A DNA stretch of 64,000 bases, taken from contig DATATM010000021.1 in assembly GCA_036268775.1 (NCBI GenBank), forward strand, positions 33,023 through 97,022, written 5' to 3'. This stretch comes from DASZIT01 sp036268775. GTDB taxonomy: Bacteria; Actinomycetota; Acidimicrobiia; Acidimicrobiales; RAAP-2. Positions 33,862-41,859 of this stretch are shown here, one piece after another. Position numbers and translations under genes: made by a program. How positions within the stretch are numbered: the first letter of the stretch is position 1; each line of letters opens with the position of its first letter. Below the pieces are notes generated by a model that saw only the letters and a list, made by a program, of their open reading frames with translations, did not search any database and was not told the DNA's origin.

Positions 33862-34735
33862 CGAGACGGAGACTGCCGGCGGCCGGACCGACGATGGTCT
33901 GCCGGCCCTGACGGTGTCCCAGGTCTCGGTCAGCTTTGGCGGCGTCGCCGCCCTCACCGATGTCAACCTGGTGGTGTGGCCGGGAACGGTGACCGGCCTG
34001 ATCGGGCCCAACGGGGCGGGGAAGACGACCCTGTTCAATGTGGTCAGCGGTCTGCAGGATCCGGACCGGGGCACGGTGCACTTCTTCGCCACCGACATGA
34101 GCGGGATGAAGCCCTACCGCCGGGCCCGGCTCGGGTTGGCCCGCACCTTCCAGCTCCTCGAACTGTTCGGCACCCTGACCGTCGGCGAGAACGTCCAAGT
34201 CGGGTTGGACTCGACGGTCAAGTGGTGGCAGTGGGGTCACCTCCGCCAGGCGTTCGCCCGCCGGAAGGCCGCCAAGGCGGCCGGCGCCCCGGCGGCCAAG
34301 GGCGCGGCGGTCCCGGACCTCATGGCGTCCAGGTCCTGTGACCAGTTGCTGAACGCAGTCGGCCTGGCCGGTCAGGCCGACGAGCAGGCCAATGCGTTGC
34401 CCACCGGTCTGGCCCGCACCGTCGAGTTGGCCCGTGGCCTGGCCATCGGCCCCCGGCTGCTGCTCCTCGACGAGCCCGGATCGGGGTTGGACGAGGCCGA
34501 ATCCCGGGCGTTGGGTCAACTGCTGGTCCAGCTGGCATCGAGCGGGATGGCGGTGCTGCTGGTCGAACACGACATGTCGTTGGTGATGCGGATCTGCGAC
34601 AAGATCGACGTGCTCGACTTCGGCCATGTCATCGCCACCGGGACCCCCGACGAGATCCGATCCAATCCGGCGGTCCAGGCTGCCTATCTGGGCGCCGGCT
34701 CCACCGACGGCTTCACTCCCGGGGGGACCCGATGA
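33839..34735 (+). CDS. ABC transporter ATPase (LivG type)
   Basis: 298-residue ATPase of the branched-chain family. Walker A GPNGAGKT (56-63), Walker B LLLLDEPGSGLD, H-loop LLVEHDMSLV, and the typical RTFQLLELF Q-loop region. The signature reads LPTGLAR instead of LSGGQQR, a moderate deviation seen in this family. A 30-residue Ala/Lys insert lies near 140-165. ATGA overlap with the next ATPase gene. Confidence 0.9.
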   Translation: MRLVSLVDETETAGGRTDDGLPALTVSQVSVSFGGVAALTDVNLVVWPGTVTGLIGPNGAGKTTLFNVVSGLQDPDRGTVHFFATDMSGMKPYRRARLGLARTFQLLELFGTLTVGENVQVGLDSTVKWWQWGHLRQAFARRKAAKAAGAPAAKGAAVPDLMASRSCDQLLNAVGLAGQADEQANALPTGLARTVELARGLAIGPRLLLLDEPGSGLDEAESRALGQLLVQLASSGMAVLLVEHDMSLVMRICDKIDVLDFGHVIATGTPDEIRSNPAVQAAYLGAGSTDGFTPGGTR

Positions 34736-35478
34736 CGATCGCCCCGATGCCGGTCCCCGAACTCGACTCGGCGTCGTCGTCGCCCGGCCTCTCGGTCCGC
34801 GGGCTCCGCGCCGCCTACGGCCGCATCGAGGTCCTCCACGGCGTGGACCTCCACGTGCCGTCGGGAAGCGTGTTCGCCCTCCTCGGGCCCAACGGGGCGG
34901 GAAAGTCAACCCTGCTGAAAGTCATCAACGGACAGTTACCCGCCACCGCCGGCGAGGTGCTGATCGGGGACCGGTCGGTGCGAAAGTCGCCGACCGAGAA
35001 GCTGGCCCGCAGCGGTCTCTGTTCCATCCCGGAAGGCCGGGGCATCTTTCCCAACCTCACCGTCCGGGAGAACCTCAAGATCTGGACCTACCGGGGCGGG
35101 CTGAGCACCAAGACGGTCGAAGAGAAGACCTACGCCACCTTTCCGAAGCTGGCGGAGCGGAGGAAGCAGCTGGCCGGGACCATGTCCGGTGGTGAACAGC
35201 AGATGCTGGCCATCTCCCGGGCGCTGGTCACCGACCCGAAGGTCCTGCTGTTGGACGAGCTGTCGATGGGGCTGGCCCCGATCATCGTGTCCGAGCTCTA
35301 CGAGCTGGTGTCGGCCCTGGCCGACCAAGGCAAGACGATTCTGCTGGTCGAACAGTTCGTGACCACCGCGCTGTTGGTGGCCACCCGGGCGGCCATCATG
35401 GTCCACGGGCGGATCGAACAAGAGGGCACCCCCGACGACATGGCCACCGCCGCCCTCAGCGTCTACCTCTCCAACTGA
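34732..35478 (+). CDS. ABC transporter ATPase (LivF type)
   Basis: 248-residue second ATPase, forming a heterodimer with the LivG-type subunit. Walker A GPNGAGKS near 51, signature MSGGEQQML, Walker B VLLLDELSMGLAP, H-loop LLVEQF. Start overlaps the livG stop (ATGA). Last gene of the four-gene operon; it converges on the phosphoesterase gene with only 24 bases between. Confidence 0.92.
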   Translation: MTIAPMPVPELDSASSSPGLSVRGLRAAYGRIEVLHGVDLHVPSGSVFALLGPNGAGKSTLLKVINGQLPATAGEVLIGDRSVRKSPTEKLARSGLCSIPEGRGIFPNLTVRENLKIWTYRGGLSTKTVEEKTYATFPKLAERRKQLAGTMSGGEQQMLAISRALVTDPKVLLLDELSMGLAPIIVSELYELVSALADQGKTILLVEQFVTTALLVATRAAIMVHGRIEQEGTPDDMATAALSVYLSN

Positions 35479-35502
35479 GCGTTTCGCGTTCGCGGCTTCC
35501 CG

Positions 35503-37044
35503 TTACCCGTCGGTGTCGGGGGCCTTGGCGGCGGGGGAAACCTGCGAGGGGCTGGGGGTGCCGGTCAGCGTGGTGGCGGGGTGGACCGGGAGCACCACCG
35601 GCGATCTCGGGGTCTGGTTGAAGTCGAAGTCGTTGGTCAGGTTGCCGAGGATCTTCTGGCTCTCCCGGACGTCGGGTCTCGGGTCGGGGCGGCCGTCGGT
35701 GTCGGGGTTGATGCGTTGCCCGTTGAGGAAGTCGTCCTCGATGAACTTGTCGTAGGCATCGAAGCTCAGGGTCTGATGGTCGACGTAGCCGCTCTTGGCG
35801 TAGGGGCTGATGACCATGCCCGGGACCCGGAGGCCGTAGCCGTTCTCATCGACGGTCGGCGGCACCACCTGGTCGTAGAAACCGCCCCAGTCGTCCCAGG
35901 CCAGGAAGATGGCCGTCGAGTCCCAGTCGGGGCTCTTCATCACTGCGTTGATGAGGCTGGTCACGTAGCTCTGCCCGAAACTGACCGGGGCGGGAGGATG
36001 CTCGCTGACCTCGCCGGACGGCACCACCCAGGACACGGCCGGTAGGTTCCCGCTCTTGGCGGCGGCGTAGAACTTGTCGACGTCTTGGATGTTGCCCAGC
36101 TGGTTGTCGGCCTTCACCGTGTCGAACCAGGGCAGCGGGTTCCAGATCCCCGGGGTGTTGGCGTTCTGGACGACCGGCGCGCAGGTTTCGGCGGCGTCGT
36201 TCTCGCAGTCCGGCTCGGTCCCGCTCACCACGTAGTAGCCCCAGCTGACATGCGACTTGTGGAGCAGGTAGGTCAGGTCGGTCCAGGCGTAGATGGGCTG
36301 GCTGGCCTTCGTGCCGGTGTTCTTCGGACCGCTCTGGCCGCCGTAGATGGCGGGGGCGTTGACCGGCCGCTCGGCCGGTTTGGTCTGCAGGGCGTTCACG
36401 CAGCTCGACGGGTTGTCGTCCTGGGTGCAGAACGCCGACCACTCCGACACCAGGAACAGGTGGGAGGGAAGGCTCCAGGAGGCGTTGGGCTCGAACATGT
36501 GGTCCTGGAGGACGAAGTCCTTGGCGTAGGTCCAGTAGTTCGGGATGTCGCTCTGGGTGTGGTAGCCCATCACGTCGGGCGTCGCCGAGTTGGTGCAGGC
36601 CGGGTCGGTGGGATCCAGGCAACCCTTCCGGCCCGACTCGGCCTGGGCGATGAACCCGTCCATCTTCCCGCCGTTGACATCGGCGGTGGCATTGACGGCG
36701 GAGTGGGGACCCCCGCCGTTCACGTCGGCGTGGTCGACGAAGGGAGCCACACAGGCGCCGGTGGCCGGATCGTTCACACACACCGTCGGGGTGCCGTTCT
36801 TCATGGGGATGCCGTCCGCTCCCGGGAAGGTGCCGAAGTAATTGTCGAACGACCGGTTCTCCTGCTGGATCACGATGACGTGTTTGATCTTGTGGATCCC
36901 CGCCGGCACCACGTAGGTCCCAGTCGGACCGCCGACCACCCGTTCCACCGCTGCCGGGCTGCTGCTGCAGGCACCGGCCACCAGGGCCAGCGCAATCACG
37001 GCGCCGAGGCTGGCGACGACGGAGGGCTTGATAACAGGACCCAT
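35503..37044 (-). CDS. Secreted phosphoesterase of the phospholipase C/acid phosphatase family (lipoprotein)
   Basis: 513-residue phosphoesterase (PF04185). Signal peptide with lipobox AGAC (C26), then the family's first catalytic motif VIVIQQENRSFDNYFGTF, central NPLPWF and the terminal metal-site motif FLAWDDWGGFYDQV, EN, RVPGMVISPYAKSG. Such enzymes hydrolyse phospholipids or phosphomonoesters outside the cell and can answer phosphate or membrane stress. The ATG at 37044 is 6 bases after a -10 hexamer; an upstream in-frame ATG at 37080 would lie inside the promoter. Divergent from marR. Confidence 0.88.
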   Translation of the reverse strand: MGPVIKPSVVASLGAVIALALVAGACSSSPAAVERVVGGPTGTYVVPAGIHKIKHVIVIQQENRSFDNYFGTFPGADGIPMKNGTPTVCVNDPATGACVAPFVDHADVNGGGPHSAVNATADVNGGKMDGFIAQAESGRKGCLDPTDPACTNSATPDVMGYHTQSDIPNYWTYAKDFVLQDHMFEPNASWSLPSHLFLVSEWSAFCTQDDNPSSCVNALQTKPAERPVNAPAIYGGQSGPKNTGTKASQPIYAWTDLTYLLHKSHVSWGYYVVSGTEPDCENDAAETCAPVVQNANTPGIWNPLPWFDTVKADNQLGNIQDVDKFYAAAKSGNLPAVSWVVPSGEVSEHPPAPVSFGQSYVTSLINAVMKSPDWDSTAIFLAWDDWGGFYDQVVPPTVDENGYGLRVPGMVISPYAKSGYVDHQTLSFDAYDKFIEDDFLNGQRINPDTDGRPDPRPDVRESQKILGNLTNDFDFNQTPRSPVVLPVHPATTLTGTPSPSQVSPAAKAPDTDG

Positions 37045-37056
37045 CACCCCAGTATG

Positions 37057-37062
37057 TATACT
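37057..37062 (+). promoter_or_regulatory. -10 element of the marR gene
   Basis: TATACT (5 of 6 to consensus) lies 7 bases before the marR ATG at 37070, which predicts a leaderless transcript. It interlocks with the phosphoesterase -10 in the inverted repeat AGTAT-GT-ATACT (37051-37062). Confidence 0.55.
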
Positions 37063-37064
37063 GT

Positions 37065-37076
37065 CAACCATGGTTG
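37065..37076. promoter_or_regulatory. Palindrome CAACCATGGTTG, likely MarR operator
   Basis: Perfect 12-base palindrome covering the marR start codon and lying between the -35 and -10 of the phosphoesterase promoter. It is flanked by direct TGTCAA repeats (37062 and 37075). A MarR dimer bound here would silence both divergent genes; binding is inferred from position. Confidence 0.5.
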
Positions 37077-37594
37077 TCAATCGTGAGAGCCGGCCGGTCG
37101 ACCGGGTCCCGGGCCGCCGGGATGGGCCGCCGGGGCTCGGCGGCTCCCTGCGCCGCGCCTGGCTCGGTTACCAGCACCGACTGGATGAGGCGATGGCGGC
37201 GGCAGGATTCGACGACCGTCGCTTTCCCGACGGCCGGGTGCTCCGAATCTGCTCGGGCCCGGCGGGGACGACGGTGGCCCAGGTGGGCCGCCAACTGGGG
37301 ATCACCCGCCAGGGGGCGGCGAAGGTCGTCGCCAATCTTCGCGAACGCGGCTACGTCGGGGTCGTTGACTCACCGACCAGTGGCCGGGAGAAGACGGTGT
37401 CGCTGACCTCTCGGGGACTCGACTATCTGGCCGCTCAGCGTCGATCGGCCCGCGCCATCGAACGTCAGCTACAGACCGAGCTCGGGCCCGAGGGCTTGGC
37501 CGGTCTCCACCGGCTCTTGGAGGTGTTGGGGGCAGAAGGGGAGGAGCGGGTCAGCGACTATCTCGGGAGCACCCGGCGCTCGGGCACCCGGTGA
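37070..37594 (+). CDS. MarR-family regulator
   Basis: 174-residue winged-helix regulator. The DNA-binding core (about 45-115) shows TTVAQVGRQLGITRQGAAKV, the recognition helix, and the wing SPTSGREKTVSLTSRG with its conserved D/S-x-R. The first 25 residues are basic and non-conserved. Divergent from the phosphoesterase; overlapping promoters and a palindrome between them point to control of that gene and of itself. The start at 37070 matches a -10 at leaderless spacing. Confidence 0.85.
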   Translation: MVVNRESRPVDRVPGRRDGPPGLGGSLRRAWLGYQHRLDEAMAAAGFDDRRFPDGRVLRICSGPAGTTVAQVGRQLGITRQGAAKVVANLRERGYVGVVDSPTSGREKTVSLTSRGLDYLAAQRRSARAIERQLQTELGPEGLAGLHRLLEVLGAEGEERVSDYLGSTRRSGTR

Positions 37595-37600
37595 TTCCGA

Positions 37601-40216
37601 TCAGTCCCGGACGGCGAGGGCCACGTCGATCGAAGGCTCGGGCCCGATCGCGGTGACCAACTCGGCCACCCCGCCGGCGTCGTTCAGATCCTCGGCCGCT
37701 TGCAACAGGGCTTCGATCCGCTCCCCGGTATCGGTCACCGTCAGGACCGCCACCCCGGCCCGCATCGATTGCTTGGCGGTGGTCTTGGCCCGGCGCACGG
37801 TCCCGAGCACTTCGGCGGTCATCTCCAGGACTCCCGGGTCGGCCCCGGACGCCGGCCCGTTCAGCTCGCTCTGGCTGGGCCAGGTAGCTCGGTGGACCGA
37901 CCCCGATCGCCACCACGACCACACTTCTTCGGTCACGAACGGCAGGAAGGGAGCAAACAGCCGGAGCTGGACGGAGAGGGCCAGGGCCAGGGCGGCCCGG
38001 GCCGACGCCGGCCCCGGCTGGGTCGGGTCGCCGTAGGCGCGGGTCTTGACCAACTCGAGATAGTCATCGCAGAACGACCAGAAGAAGGCTTCGGTGCGCT
38101 CGATGGCCCGGGCGTAGTCGTATCCCTCGAAGGCGGCGGTGGCCTCGGCCACCACGCCGGCCAGCCCGGCGACCATGGCGCGGTCCAGCGGGGCGGTGAC
38201 GGCCTCGGGCCCGGGAACATCGATCTCCCCGGCGTCGTCGGCCAACCTCCCGAGGGCGAAGCGGGAGGCGTTGAGCACCTTGATCGCCAACCGCCGGCCG
38301 ACTTTCATCTGGCCCTCGTCCACCGCGGTGTCGGTGCCGGGTCGCCCGTTGGCCGCCCAGTAGCGGACGGCATCCGCCCCGTGCTGCTCCAGAAGCGGCA
38401 GGGGGGTGACCACGTTGCCCTTCGACTTGGACATCTTCTTGCGGTTGGGATCGAGCACCCAGCCGGAGATGGCGACGTTCCGCCAGGGGAGTGAACCCTG
38501 TTCGATCTCCGAACGCACCACGGTGGAGAACAGCCATGTCCGGATGATGTCGTGGGCTTGGGGGCGGAGGTCCATCGGGAACACCCGGGCGAACAGGTCG
38601 GGGTCCTCCTCCCACCGGCCGGCGATCTGGGGGGTGAGCGACGAGGTAGCCCAGGTGTCCATGACGTCAGGGTCCCCCACGAACCCCCCCGGCACTCCCC
38701 GCTGTTCGGCGGTGTAGCCGGGGGGCACCTCGGTCGACGGGTCCAGCGGGAGCTGGTCCTCCGAGCCGGGGATCGGAGCCGCGAAGTCGGCTTCCCCGTC
38801 GGGTCCCACCGGATACCAGACCGGGAAGGGGACCCCGAAGAATCGCTGCCGGGAGATGTTCCAGTCGTCGTTGAGCCCCTCCACCCAGATCCGGAACCGG
38901 TGGGCCATGTACGCCGGGAACCAGTTGAGCTCCTCGCCCCGCTGGAGCAGCTTGTCCCGCAGCGGGAGGGTTCGGACGAACCACTGGCGGGAGGAGACGA
39001 TCTCCAGCGGCCGCTCACCCTTCTCGTAGAACTTCACCGGGTGGGTGACGGGGGTGGGCTCCCCGATCATGGCCCCGGCCTCGACCAGCTGCTCGACCAC
39101 CCGGGTCTGGGCTTGTCGGACCGTCTTGCCCGCCACCTCGTCATAGTGGGTGGCCGCCTCGACCGGGTCGGTGGACTCCCATCCCTCGCTGCCCCACGCC
39201 ACCGGGAGCAGGCGCCCGTCGCGGCCGATGATGGTGCGGGTGGGGAGGTGCAGCTCGCGCCACCACACCACGTCGGTGGTGTCGCCGAAGGTGCAGACCA
39301 TGGCGATCCCCGAACCCTTCTCGGGATCGGCCAGCGGGTGAGCCAGCACCGGCACCCGGGCTCCGTAGAGGGGGGTGTTGACGAAGGTGTCGAAGAGAGG
39401 CCGGTAGCGCTCGTCGTCGGGGTGGGCGACCAGGGCCACGCAGGCGGCCAGCAGCTCGGGCCGGGTCGTCTCGATCTCGACGGCCGGGCCGGGGCCGTCG
39501 GCTGGTGGAAAGGCAATCCGGTGATAGGCCCCGGGGCGCTCGCGGTCCTCCAGCTCGGCCTGGGACACCGCGGTGCGGAAGTCGATGTCCCAGAGGGTGG
39601 GTGCCGTCCGTTGGTAGACGTGGCCGCCGTCCAGCATCCGGAGGAACGACCGCTGGGACGCCCGCTGGGCGACCTCGCCGACGGTGGCGTAGGTATGGGC
39701 CCAGTCCACCGACAGCCCCAGTGTCCGCCACAGTTGCTCGAACACCTTCTCGTCCTGGGCGGTCAGCTGCAGGCACAACTCGACGAAATTGGGCCGGGAG
39801 ACGGCGATGGGTTCTTTGGGGGGGTCGGCCGGCGGCGCGAAGTCGGGATCGTAGGGAAGGCCGGGATCGCACCGGACCCCGTAGTAGTTCTGCACCCGTC
39901 GCTCGGTGGGCAGGCCGTTGTCGTCCCAACCCATCGGGTAGAAGACGGCCTTGCCCCGCATCCGGTGGAATCGGGCCACCGCGTCGGTGTGGGTGTAGGA
40001 GAAGACGTGGCCGATGTGGAGCTCGCCGGACACCGTGGGGGGAGGGGTGTCGATGGAATACACCTGATCACGGGGGGACGAGCGGTCGAAGGCGTAGGTC
40101 CCCGCCGCCTGCCAACGGTCGGACCAGGTGGCCTCCAGTCCTTCCAACCCCGGCTTCTCGGGGATTCCGGTGGGCCGGCGGTCGGGGGGCTCTGCGCCTG
40201 TCGCGTCAGCAGTCAT
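37601..40216 (-). CDS. valS: Valyl-tRNA synthetase
   Basis: 871-residue class Ia synthetase. Catalytic HIGH is GELHIGH, KMSKS is KKMSKSKGN; the editing CP1 domain and C-terminal anticodon-binding domain (DYLELVKTRAYGD) are present, but the long C-terminal coiled coil of E. coli ValRS is absent. The MGWDDNGLPTERRVQNYYGVR region is typical of the second bacterial ValRS type, which is closer to archaeal enzymes. The frame is open upstream to 41002 through the cysS gene, but ATG 40216 starts conserved sequence and fits its promoter. Confidence 0.96.
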   Translation of the reverse strand: MTADATGAEPPDRRPTGIPEKPGLEGLEATWSDRWQAAGTYAFDRSSPRDQVYSIDTPPPTVSGELHIGHVFSYTHTDAVARFHRMRGKAVFYPMGWDDNGLPTERRVQNYYGVRCDPGLPYDPDFAPPADPPKEPIAVSRPNFVELCLQLTAQDEKVFEQLWRTLGLSVDWAHTYATVGEVAQRASQRSFLRMLDGGHVYQRTAPTLWDIDFRTAVSQAELEDRERPGAYHRIAFPPADGPGPAVEIETTRPELLAACVALVAHPDDERYRPLFDTFVNTPLYGARVPVLAHPLADPEKGSGIAMVCTFGDTTDVVWWRELHLPTRTIIGRDGRLLPVAWGSEGWESTDPVEAATHYDEVAGKTVRQAQTRVVEQLVEAGAMIGEPTPVTHPVKFYEKGERPLEIVSSRQWFVRTLPLRDKLLQRGEELNWFPAYMAHRFRIWVEGLNDDWNISRQRFFGVPFPVWYPVGPDGEADFAAPIPGSEDQLPLDPSTEVPPGYTAEQRGVPGGFVGDPDVMDTWATSSLTPQIAGRWEEDPDLFARVFPMDLRPQAHDIIRTWLFSTVVRSEIEQGSLPWRNVAISGWVLDPNRKKMSKSKGNVVTPLPLLEQHGADAVRYWAANGRPGTDTAVDEGQMKVGRRLAIKVLNASRFALGRLADDAGEIDVPGPEAVTAPLDRAMVAGLAGVVAEATAAFEGYDYARAIERTEAFFWSFCDDYLELVKTRAYGDPTQPGPASARAALALALSVQLRLFAPFLPFVTEEVWSWWRSGSVHRATWPSQSELNGPASGADPGVLEMTAEVLGTVRRAKTTAKQSMRAGVAVLTVTDTGERIEALLQAAEDLNDAGGVAELVTAIGPEPSIDVALAVRD

Positions 40217-40224
40217 GATCGGGT

Positions 40225-40231
40225 TACCGTA
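40225..40231. promoter_or_regulatory. Shared symmetric -10 element for divergent valS and cysS
   Basis: TACCGT (plus, 40225-40230) stands 7 bases before the cysS GTG; on the other strand TACGGT (40231-40226) stands 9 bases before the valS ATG. The two hexamers overlap by five bases in the near-palindrome TACCGTA. Both spacings predict leaderless mRNAs, and the -35 of each would lie inside the other gene. Confidence 0.5.
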
Positions 40232-40237
40232 CCTTGC

Positions 40238-41629
40238 GTGCTCCGGCTCCACGACACTGCCACCGGCGAGGTCACCGAACTTCGCCATCGGACTCCGGGC
40301 CAGGCGTCGATGTACGTCTGCGGGCTGACTGTCTATGACACCCCCCATATCGGTCATGGCCGTTCGGCGCTGGTCTTCGACGTCCTCCGCCGGTACCTCG
40401 CCTTTACCGGCCTCCAGGTCACCCACGTGTCGAACGTCACCGACATCGACGACAAGATCATCGATCGGGCGGCCGAGCGGGGGGTGACCCCGACCGAGGT
40501 GACCGATGAGTTCGAAGCCGTCTGGTGGGAGGCGACCGATGCCCTCGGGGTCCTCCGGCCCGATGCGATCCCCCATGCCACTGCCTATGTCACCGACATG
40601 GTGGAGATGATCAGCCAATTGGTGGACCGGGGGGTGGCCTACGAGGCCGCCGACGGCGTCTACCTGTCGGTGATGGACGTCCCGGGCTACGGGCTCCTGG
40701 CCCACCAGCCGCTCGACTCCCTGCGGGCCGGCGCCCGGGTGGAGTCGGCCGCCGACAAGCGCTCGCCGCTCGACTTCGCGTTGTGGAAGAAGGCCAAGCC
40801 CGGCGAACCGACCTGGGAATCCCCCTGGGGGCCCGGGCGTCCCGGTTGGCATACCGAGTGCGTGGTGATGTCGCTCGACCTCCTGGGCGACGGCTTCGAC
40901 CTCCACGGCGGCGGCATCGACCTGATCTTCCCCCATCACGAGAACGAACGGGCCCAGGCGGTCGCCCTCGGCCGGGACTTCACCCACCACTGGGTCCACC
41001 ACGGCTTCGTCACCCTGGACGGGGAGAAGATGTCCAAATCACTCGGTAACTTCACCTCGCTCGATGACCTCCTTTCCCGCAGCGACCCCCGGGCCTATCG
41101 GCTGCTGGTGCTCCGGTCCCATTACCGATCGCCCATCGAAGTGACTCCGGAGACGGTGGCCGACGCCGAATCGGGCCTCGGCCGTCTCGACGAGATGGCC
41201 CGGCGCTTCGCCCTTCCCGACCCGCTGGCCCCGGGCCCGGTGGTCGACGGCGCGGGGGCGGGTTCGTTCGACCCCGAGGCGGTAGCCCGGTTCCGGGACC
41301 GGATGGACGACGATCTGGACACCCCGGGGGCGGTGGCCGGCATCTTCGAGTTGGTTCGTCAGGCCAACGCCGCCGCCGACGAGGGCGACCAAACCGGTGC
41401 CACCCGGGCGGCCCACACCGTCGGGCTCTTGGCCGGCGCCCTCGGCCTCCCGCTCCGCGGGGAGGTTGACGACGATGTCGACCCAGCCAGTGCGGAGCTG
41501 GTCCGGCGACGCGACCAGGCCCGAGGACAGCGGGACTGGGGGTCGGCCGACCAATTGCGAGACGAGCTGGTGGCGGCCGGATGGGTGGTGGAGGACGGCG
41601 CGGAAGGTACCCGAATTCGGAGGCCCTGA
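40238..41629 (+). CDS. cysS: Cysteinyl-tRNA synthetase
   Basis: 463-residue class Ia synthetase of normal size. HIGH motif is PHIGHG, KMSKS is EKMSKSLGN; zinc ligands come from MYVCGLTVYD and the GWHTECVVMS / HGGGIDLIFPHHENE segments. C-terminal DALR-type domain present. GTG 40238 is chosen because the conserved LRLHDTATGE follows and a -10 lies 7 bases upstream; the frame continues upstream only through antisense of valS. It could also be a MshC-type ligase, but the full length and C-terminal domain favour CysS. Confidence 0.95.
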   Translation: MLRLHDTATGEVTELRHRTPGQASMYVCGLTVYDTPHIGHGRSALVFDVLRRYLAFTGLQVTHVSNVTDIDDKIIDRAAERGVTPTEVTDEFEAVWWEATDALGVLRPDAIPHATAYVTDMVEMISQLVDRGVAYEAADGVYLSVMDVPGYGLLAHQPLDSLRAGARVESAADKRSPLDFALWKKAKPGEPTWESPWGPGRPGWHTECVVMSLDLLGDGFDLHGGGIDLIFPHHENERAQAVALGRDFTHHWVHHGFVTLDGEKMSKSLGNFTSLDDLLSRSDPRAYRLLVLRSHYRSPIEVTPETVADAESGLGRLDEMARRFALPDPLAPGPVVDGAGAGSFDPEAVARFRDRMDDDLDTPGAVAGIFELVRQANAAADEGDQTGATRAAHTVGLLAGALGLPLRGEVDDDVDPASAELVRRRDQARGQRDWGSADQLRDELVAAGWVVEDGAEGTRIRRP

Positions 41630-41859
41630 GGGCCAAAGCGGTCCGAATCGTGCCCTCTGAGCTGGTAAAAGCAAAGTGGTGGCGGTTACATCCACTTTTG
41701 GTTACCATGGAGTAACAACGAAGTGGCGACCGGAGGCAGGCCGGTAGGACCGCTGGCTATGGCCATCGTTTCCCGCCCCCGGTCCCGCCATGACGTCGGC
41801 AACGACATCTACCTACCTACAGAATCGCCAGGCCTGGTGGCCGGAACGGAGCGAAGCAG
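41630..41859. other. Intergenic region upstream of the acyl-CoA dehydrogenase gene
   Basis: 230 bases containing two inverted repeats: AAAGTGG/CCACTTT (41673-41679 and 41692-41698, 12-base loop, followed by TTG), which could act as a weak terminator of cysS or an operator, and GTTAC/GTAAC at 41701-41716. No gene seen. Confidence 0.45.
41701..41716. promoter_or_regulatory. Inverted repeat GTTAC-N6-GTAAC
   Basis: GTTAC-CATGGA-GTAAC, 5-base perfect arms, about 145 bases before the acyl-CoA dehydrogenase start. Palindromes of this kind are typical targets of TetR-type fatty-acid regulators; no regulator gene is adjacent. Confidence 0.4.

Larger units (their letters stand above)
37051..37080 (-). 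promoter_or_regulatory. Promoter of the phosphoesterase gene
   Basis: Consensus TTGACA (minus strand, 37080-37075), an 18-base spacer and CATACT (37056-37051), 6 bases before the ATG at 37044: a leaderless promoter. It overlaps the marR promoter and the palindrome at 37065-37076. Confidence 0.6.

Noticed and set aside
38552..40237. Upstream extension of the cysS frame
   Set aside because: It is antisense to valS; the CysS core begins at the GTG 40238.
40217..41002. Upstream extension of the valS frame
   Set aside because: It runs antisense through the start of cysS, has no conserved sequence, and ATG 40216 fits the promoter.
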